Shown here: positions 56,481 through 64,000 of the stretch, piece by piece
Layout of the letters: every line of letters begins with the position of its first letter
Position numbering within the stretch: position 1 is the first letter of the stretch
DNA from: Sacculina carcini
Taxonomy: Eukaryota > Arthropoda > Thecostraca > Sacculinidae
NCBI GenBank assembly: GCA_916048095.2
Contig: OU696573.1
Span: 7,651,806 to 7,715,805 of the forward strand
DNA: 64,000 nucleotides
Direction: 5' to 3'
The notes under the pieces: generated by a model
What the model saw: only the letters and a program-made list of their open reading frames with translations
Databases searched by the model: none
What the model was told of the DNA's origin: nothing
Position numbers and translations under genes: made by a program

Positions 56481-56940
56481 TATATATACATAAAGAAGAA
56501 ATTATCTGTCTGTCTGTGTATGTATGCTTGAATATGAGGTGACATAATTGCGCTGGCTCATGGTTCGCTGGTTCAATTATCAGGGGCTTCAAACGCAAAC
56601 GAAGCGATGGCTCATTTTTATGAAATAAAAATGTCCCGCGGGCAGCAATAAAACGTTCAATTTGACCGTATAGAATGAATTCATATACAAAACTAATGGA
56701 TTTGACTTCAAGAACCAGAACGGATGGTGTTCGAGTTCTGAATTTTTCCTCACGTAGGGCGGGTTTAAATATGAGGCGGGTTGAGTGAAAATATTTTGTC
56801 AAAATAAAATTAAAAATAATGAAATTTAGACTTTTTAATTGATTAAGGTCTTCATGAGTTTGCCTTATTTATTTTTAATTTGCAATATTTTTATGAATTG
56901 TTCCGCACAACGGGCGGGTTTTAATGCGGTTTTAATGCTA
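56481..56940 (+). mobile_element. Array unit B1 (~460 bp), shares its 3' end with A units
   Basis: A different 5' end (TATATATACATAAAGAAG, then CTGTCTGTCTGTGTATG). From about 56632 (TCCCGCGGGCAGCA) onward it is homologous to the last ~330 bp of unit A, including ACGTTCAATTT, GGATTTGACTTCAAG, GTGTTCGAGTTCTGAATT and the terminal hairpin. A minus-strand frame over B1 (56437-56802) is a by-product of composition. Confidence 0.75.
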
Positions 56941-57391
56941 TATATATACATAAAGAAGAAATTATCTGTCTGTCTGTGTATGTATGCTTGAATATGAGGT
57001 GACATAATTGCGCTGGTTCATGGTTCGCTGGTTCAATGATCAGGGGCTTCAAACGCAAACGAAGCGATGGCTCATTTTAATGAAATAAAAATGTCCCGCG
57101 GGCAGCAATAAAACGTTCAATTTCACCGTGTAGAATGAATTCATATACAAATTTAATGGATTTGACTTCAAGAACCAGAACGGATGGTGTTCGAGTTCTG
57201 AATTATTCCGCACGTCGGCCGGGTTTAAATATGAGGCGGGCTGAGTGAAAATATTTTGTCAAAATGTAAATTAAAAATAATGAAATTTAGACTTATTAAT
57301 TGATTAAGGTTTTTATGAGTTTGCCTTATTTATTTTTAATTTGCAATATTTTTATGAATTCTTCCGCACAACGGGCGGGTTTTAATGCTAG
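56941..57391 (+). mobile_element. Array unit B2 (~451 bp), ends in hairpin plus CTAG
   Basis: Second tandem B unit. It ends CCGCACAACGGGCGG (57364-57378), GTTTTAATG, CTAG (57388-57391), directly followed by the TC of unit A5. This is the clearest Helitron-type junction in the window. Confidence 0.8.
57364..57391 (+). terminator. Helitron-like 3' terminus: hairpin followed by CTAG
   Basis: CCGCAC-AAC-GGGCGG forms a six-pair stem with one A-G mismatch and a 3-nt loop, nine bases before CTAG. GC-rich hairpins about 10 bases upstream of CTRR are the 3' end signal of Helitrons. The same structure ends unit B4 at 61976-62003. Confidence 0.75.
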
Positions 57392-60300
57392 TCTATATAT
57401 ATAAAAGAGATCCTCTGTGTGTCTGTCTGTGTGTGTGTGTGTGTGTGTGTTCGACCCTCCTTGGTCCATTTTCTATCAGCTATTATTCGGCCACCACTCA
57501 GCCTACCCGCTAACAATTTATACCATCACGTTGGAAATTTTCTTGTCTACACTTTAGATTAAATTTTAAATTTCAAAAATGAAATCAAAAAAAGTTATAG
57601 CGGTGAAAAGACAAAATGAACCCTGAAAAATGCGAAAATTGTGGTCAATGCTCTGCCATCTACTCCTCATAAACCAGAAATGGTACAGCCAAACAGATTA
57701 TACCACTGTGTAGAGAATTTTCTGTTCTACAAGATAGGTTATAATTCATATCCAAAAATAGAACATAAAAGATGTAAACATGACAAAATTTCAATCTATA
57801 TTCAAAATTATATTCATACTCCACGCGTCCGATTTTCTATACTTTTTTCTCTATGTATCAAAAACTAATTATCACACAACTAAATAAATAATACCATCAT
57901 GCTGGGAATTTTGTTTGCTACAACACGGTATAATTTTTAATTTTCCAAAGTGTATTAAAAAAAAGTTACGGCGGTGTGAAGTCAAAATGACAAAGTCAAA
58001 AATGCAAAATTAGCACTGGAAACCGTGAATGTTTTGGTAAATATTCCCCTATCTATTCCTCATAAACCAGCAATGGTACAGCTATAAAAATTATACTATT
58101 GTGTAGATAATTTTGTGTTCTACAAGAAAAGTTATAATTTATACCCACAAATGATACAAAAAATGTGTAAAATTGGCAAAATTTTCAAATACATCCAAAA
58201 TTACACTTGATCACCGGGCGCCTAAATTAATTCATTTTTCTACCTATTTCGCAGGAACTATTTGTCACACATTAAAATAAATTATATCATCGTGCTGGAT
58301 ATTGTATTTTTTTAAATGCGGTATAATTCTTAATTTTCCAAAGTGTATCTGAAGGAAGTGACGGCGGTGTAAAGTCAAAAGGACATATTGCCAATTTGAC
58401 AGCTATTATGCGCACTTGCGATTACACAGGAATATACTACTGTGTAGAGAATTTTGTGTTCTACAAGAAAAGGTGTAATTTATACCCAAAAATGATACAA
58501 AAAACGTGTAAAATTGGCAAAATTCTCAAATACATCCAAAATTACACTTGAACACCGGGTGACTACAATTTATTCATTTTTATACCCATTTCTCAGGAAC
58601 TATTTGTCATACATTAAAATTAATTATATCATCGTGCTAGAAATTTTGTTTCCTACAGTACGGTATAATTATTAATTTTCCAAAGTGTATCTGAAGGAAG
58701 TTACGGCGGTGTAAAGTCAAAATGTCATGTTGCCAATTTGACAGCTATTATGCGTACTTGCGATTACACATGAATATACACTGATTAAATTTCACTGAAG
58801 TCCAATCACAATTTACGCACTTGCGATTACACAGGAATATACTACTGTGTAGAGAATTTTATGTTCTACAAGATAAGCTATAATTTATACCCACAAATGA
58901 TACAAAAAACGTGTAAAATTGGCAAAATTCTCAAATACATCCAAAATTACACTTGAACACCGGGCGACTAAAATTAATTCATTTTTCTACTATTTCTCAG
59001 TAACTATTTGTTACACATAAAAATAAATTATACCATCGTTCTAGAAATCTTTTCTTCTACAATACGGTATAATTTGTAATTTTCCAAAGGGTATCTGAAG
59101 GAAGTTACGGCGGTGTAAAGTCAAAAGGACATATTGCCAATTTGACAGCTATTATGCGCACTTGCGATTACACAGGAATATACACCGATTAAATTTCACT
59201 GAAGCCCAATCACAATTAAGAATGCATCATATTATCTCCAAGCATGGATGGTGTGGTTTTATTGCGTACAGTTTAATTAATGCTACACTCTACTGAATAT
59301 AAAGGCTTTATTGTCCTCAATAACGTTCCGCACGACGGGCGGGTAAAATGCTATTGGGAACAAAGTAAACTACTGAATTTAACTGTGTAATTTAATTGGT
59401 TTAATTTCAAGTTGCATAAGCATAAGTTGCATAAGGATATGGGTTGCAATATCATGTAATGCCAACTTATGCTGTTTTAGCGGAAGCATTAACCTGGAAT
59501 TATAGAGATGACAGAAGGTTGCATTGTTTTGATAGTGTTGTGGAAAAACATGTTTTCTAAATTGAATCATAAATTTCACATTTAGACTTTTAGATTAGCT
59601 ATAACTTTCCTGTGGGTTTGTTTATCTTTTTCAATTTGCACTAATTTTTTTATGAATTGAATATTAATTATATTTTATGAACTGTTCCGCACGACGGGCG
59701 AATTAAATGTATCTATAAAGAGTGGGTTTAAATGATAGCGAGGTATATGATATTTTGCTAGCAGTAAATATTCTAGCGATAAAAGTAGAATAGCTCTTAA
59801 GCAAATGATTTTGGAGAATGATGTGAACCTTTAAATATATTTTGCGATCTGATGATATATGTATTAGGAATAATACGTAGCAGAATATAGATTGCATAAT
59901 ATAATATCGGCTGTAATATCAAGGGCTGCATTATCGATGTAATCCAAAAAATAACAACTGTATGAATATGATGCATTAGTGGAAGCATTAACCGGGAATT
60001 ATGAGATAATATGATAATGGTGTAAAATTATATCGCATTATGCAACAAATGTGAATTTAGCTACCTTACAGTTTGGTCCCGATACTATATTGGCGGGTTG
60101 AGAGAAAAGTATTGGTGGGCCGCGTGTTTGGGACCCCTGGGGTAGATAATCTCAGTCTTCTGATTACAAATTATGATCGCATCAGTATATTTTGTGATCA
60201 CAAACTAATAAGTTAAATCACCTCAGACTAGGCTGAGAGCGGTCAAGATTGAATGGTTGGGTTGGGTTGGGTTGGGTAGGTTTGACTCAGGTTATATTGG

Positions 60301-61088
60301 GTTTTAATGATAGCGGAAAATATATAAATTTTAACAATAAATATTATAGCGGTAAAAGTGAAATAGTACTTAAGCAAATGATATTGGGGAATGATGTTAA
60401 GTAATAAATATAGTTTGGAAACAGTCTGATGAAAAGATTTCATCATCTTTCATTGTTTGTTTCGTGTTTGTGTTCTGAATTATACCACACGACGGGCAGA
60501 TTTATATATCAGGCGGGTTGAGGGATAATATTTGTCAAAATAAGAACAAAAATATTCACATTTAGACTTTTCTATTGGTTAAGATATTTATAGGTTACAT
60601 TTTTTGCTTTTCAATTTGTATTCATTATATTTTATGGATTTGATATGAATTTTATTGTATGAATTGTTCCGCACGACGGGTGGGTTTAAAAAAGTGTTTT
60701 TAGATCATTTTTTCAAATGATTCATTTAAAAAAAGTTTTTTTTTTATAAATAAAAATGTTCCGCGGGCAGCAACTATAGACAATAGAACGTTCAATTTAC
60801 CCTGTAGAATTAATCCATACACAAAACCAATGGATTTGACTTCAAGATGCAGAACGGATCGTGTTCGAGTTCTGAATTATTCAGCACGACGGGCGGGTTT
60901 AAAAATGACTCAGGCGGACTGAGGGGAAATATTGTGTCGAAATAAAAATAATTAAACTTATAATTTTCAATTGATTAATATTTTTATGAGTGTACCCTAT
61001 TTCATTTTTATTTTTCCATATTTTTTATGAATTGAATATGAATTTTACGTTATGAATTGCTCCGCACAACGGGCGGGTTTTAATGCTA
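57392..61088 (+). mobile_element. Array unit A5
   Basis: Full A unit. Shares GCTGGATATTG (about 58294) with A6 only; A1, A2 and A4 have GCTGGAAATTG, so A5 and A6 are sisters. Confidence 0.8.
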
Positions 61089-61548
61089 TATATATACATA
61101 AAGAAGAAATTATCTGTCTGTCTGTGTATGTATGCTTGAATATGAGGTGACATAATTGCGCTGGCTCATGGTTCGCTGGTTCAATTATCAGGGGCTTCAA
61201 ACGCAAACGAAGCGATGGCTCATTTTTATGAAATAAAAATGTCCCGCGGGCAGCAATAAAACGTTCAATTTCACCGTATAGAATGAATTCATATACAAAA
61301 CTAATGGATTTGACTTCAAGAACCAGAACGGATGGTGTTCGAGTTCTGAATTTTTCCTCACGTCGGGCGGGTTTAAATATGAGGCGGGTTGAGTGAAAAT
61401 ATTTTGTCAAAATAAAATTAAAAATAATGACATTTAGACTTTTTAATTGATTAAGGTCTTCATGAGTTTGCCTTATTTATTTTTAATTTGCAATATTTTT
61501 ATGAATTGTTCCGCACAACGGGCGGGTTTTAATGCGGTTTTAATGCTA
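61089..61548 (+). mobile_element. Array unit B3
   Basis: Near-identical to B1, with a few substitutions (for example TTTCACCGTATAG versus TTTGACCGTATAG). Confidence 0.75.
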
Positions 61549-62003
61549 TATATATATATACATAAAGAAGAAATTATCTGTCTGTCTGTGTATGTATGCT
61601 TGAATATGAGGTGACATAATTGCGCTGGTTCATGGTTCGCTGGTTCAATGATCAGGGGCTTCAAACGCAAACGAAGCGATGGCTCATTTTTATGAATTAA
61701 AAATGTCCCGCGGGCAGCAATAAAACGTTCAATTTCACCGTGTAGAATGAATTCATATACAAAACTAATGGATTTGACTTCAAGAACCAGAACGGATGGT
61801 GTTCGAGTTCTGAATTATTCCGCACGTCGGCCGGGTTTAAATATGAGGCGGGCTGAGTGAAAATATTTTGTCAAAATGTAAATTAAAAATAATGAAATTT
61901 AGACTTATTAATTGATTAAGGTTTTTATGAGTTTGCCTTATTTATTTTTAATTTGCAATATTTTTATGAATTCTTCCGCACAACGGGCGGGTTTTAATGC
62001 TAG
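61549..62003 (+). mobile_element. Array unit B4, ends in hairpin plus CTAG
   Basis: Near-identical to B2, with a slightly longer TA start. Hairpin 61976-61990, CTAG 62000-62003, then TC of A6. Confidence 0.78.
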
Positions 62004-64000
62004 TCTATATATATAAAAGAGATCCTCTGTGTGTCTGTCTGTGTGTGTGTGTGTGTGTGTGTTCGACCCTCCTTGGTCCATTTTCTATCAGCTATTATTC
62101 GGCCACCACTCAGCCTACCCGCTAACAATTTATACCATCACGTTGGAAATTTTCTTGTCTACACTTTAGATTAAATTTTAAATTTCAAAAATGAAATCAA
62201 AAAAAGTTATAGCGGTGAAAAGACAAAATGAACCCTGAAAAATGCGAAAATTGTGGTCAATGCTCTGCCATCTACTCCTCATAAACCAGAAATGGTACAG
62301 CCAAACAGATTATACCACTGTGTAGAGAATTTTCTGTTCTACAAGATAGGTTATAATTCATATCCAAAAATAGAACATAAAAGATGTAAACATGACAAAA
62401 TTTCAATCTATATTCAAAATTATATTCATACTCCACGCGTCCGATTTTCTATACTTTTTTCTCTATGTATCAAAAACTAATTATCACACAACTAAATAAA
62501 TAATACCATCATGCTGGGAATTTTGTTTGCTACAACACGGTATAATTTTTAATTTTCCAAAGTGTATTAAAAAAAAGTTACGGCGGTGTGAAGTCAAAAT
62601 GACAAAGTCAAAAATGCAAAATTAGCACTGGAAACCGTGAATGTTTTGGTAAATATTCCCCTATCTATTCCTCATAAACCAGCAATGGTACAGCTATAAA
62701 AATTATACTATTGTGTAGATAATTTTGTGTTCTACAAGAAAAGTTATAATTTATACCCACAAATGATACAAAAAATGTGTAAAATTGGCAAAATTTTCAA
62801 ATACATCCAAAATTACACTTGATCACCGGGCGCCTAAATTAATTCATTTTTCTACCTATTTCGCAGGAACTATTTGTCACACATTAAAATAAATTATATC
62901 ATCGTGCTGGATATTGTATTTTTTTAAATGCGGTATAATTCTTAATTTTCCAAAGTGTATCTGAAGGAAGTGACGGCGGTGTAAAGTCAAAAGGACATAT
63001 TGCCAATTTGACAGCTATTATGCGCACTTGCGATTACACAGGAATATACTACTGTGTAGAGAATTTTGTGTTCTACAAGAAAAGGTGTAATTTATACCCA
63101 AAAATGATACAAAAAACGTGTAAAATTGGCAAAATTCTCAAATACATCCAAAATTACACTTGAACACCGGGTGACTACAATTTATTCATTTTTATACCCA
63201 TTTCTCAGGAACTATTTGTCATACATTAAAATTAATTATACCATCGTGCTAGAAATTTTGTTTCCTACAGTACGGTATAATTATTAATTTTCCAAAGTGT
63301 ATCTGAAGGAAGTTACGGCGGTGTAAAGTCAAAATGTCATGTTGCCAATTTGACAGCTATTATGCGTACTTGCGATTACACATGAATATACACTGATTAA
63401 ATTTCACTGAAGTCCAATCACAATTTACGCACTTGCGATTACACAGGAATATACTACTGTGTAGAGAATTTTATGTTCTACAAGATAAGCTATAATTTAT
63501 ACCCACAAATGATACAAAAAACGTGTAAAATTGGCAAAATTCTCAAATACATCCAAAATTACACTTGAACACCGGGCGACTAAAATTAATTCATTTTTCT
63601 ACTATTTCTCAGTAACTATTTGTTACACATAAAAATAAATTATACCATCGTTCTAGAAATCTTTTCTTCTACAATACGGTATAATTTGTAATTTTCCAAA
63701 GGGTATCTGAAGGAAGTTACGGCGGTGTAAAGTCAAAAGGACATATTGCCAATTTGACAGCTATTATGCGCACTTGCGATTACACAGGAATATACACCGA
63801 TTAAATTTCACTGAAGCCCAATCACAATTAAGAATGCATCATATTATCTCCAAGCATGGATGGTGTGGTTTTATTGCGTACAGTTTAATTAATGCTACAC
63901 TCTACTGAATATAAAGGCTTTATTGTCCTCAATAACGTTCCGCACGACGGGCGGGTAAAATGCTATTGGGAACAAAGTAAACTACTGAATTTAACTGTGT
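62004..64000 (+). mobile_element. Array unit A6, cut by the window end
   Basis: First ~2.0 kb of an A unit, including all five sub-repeats and the first hairpin (about 63937). The array therefore continues beyond the window. Confidence 0.8.

Noticed and set aside
35848..64000. CRISPR array or rDNA-like tandem array
   Set aside because: Units are kilobases long with no short repeat/unique spacer pattern, and no rRNA sequence is recognisable.

Overview
This window is eukaryotic and most likely from an invertebrate animal. It has no dense coding and no operons. It does have consensus-type GT/AG exon borders, animal LINE clades (CR1/L2-like), Ty3/gypsy LTR elements, a mariner, several hAT-type non-autonomous elements, and many (TG)n, (CA)n and (TA)n tracts. 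The species cannot be fixed from sequence alone. Almost everything recognisable is mobile DNA, plus the first two probable coding exons of one host gene for a secreted or membrane protein (15731-15982 and 20461-20554).

Layout. 1-440: minus-strand Ty3/gypsy pol fragment. About 1000-5662: almost complete two-ORF LINE (ORF1 1064-1903, ORF2 2373-5330) ending in a short tandem tail. 5663-9461: non-coding DNA with two hAT-type MITEs and simple repeats. 9462-14588: an intact, very young Ty3/gypsy-type LTR retrotransposon on the minus strand, with 322/323 identical LTRs, a perfect 5-bp target duplication and open gag and pol. 14948-15438: hAT-type MITE. 15731-20554: host gene start, with an (AT)n tract and a 1.24-kb hAT-type element (17124-18361) in its first intron.

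20815-28160 is a nest. An old L2-like LINE was split first by a degraded Ty3/gypsy element (21606-26381) and then by a mariner (26752-28094). 28742-30316 and 30476-32068 are two more TIR elements with hAT-type 8-bp duplications. 32583-34555 is a 5'-truncated CR1-like LINE on the minus strand. 35100-35177 is another MITE end.

From about 35.85 kb to the window end (at least 28 kb) lies a head-to-tail tandem array. The main unit, called A here, is about 3.7 kb and present seven times. A second unit, B, is about 0.45 kb and present four times. Unit ends look like Helitron termini: TC plus a (TA)-rich start on the left, and a GC-rich hairpin followed by CTAG on the right. A and B have different 5' ends but share the 3' end. 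The hairpin motif recurs several times inside each A unit, and the first unit carries an L2-like LINE insertion.

Main points for follow-up: (1) the tandem Helitron-like array with repeated internal terminator hairpins and a B-B-A higher-order duplication; (2) the young LTR element has no usual tRNA 3'-end primer site, but the 12 bases touching its 5' LTR are exactly complementary to nucleotides 1-12 of animal tRNA-Phe; (3) its compact start and gag/pol layout, with an upstream ORF ending over the gag ATG and pol in the -1 frame without its own ATG; (4) the unidentified host gene.
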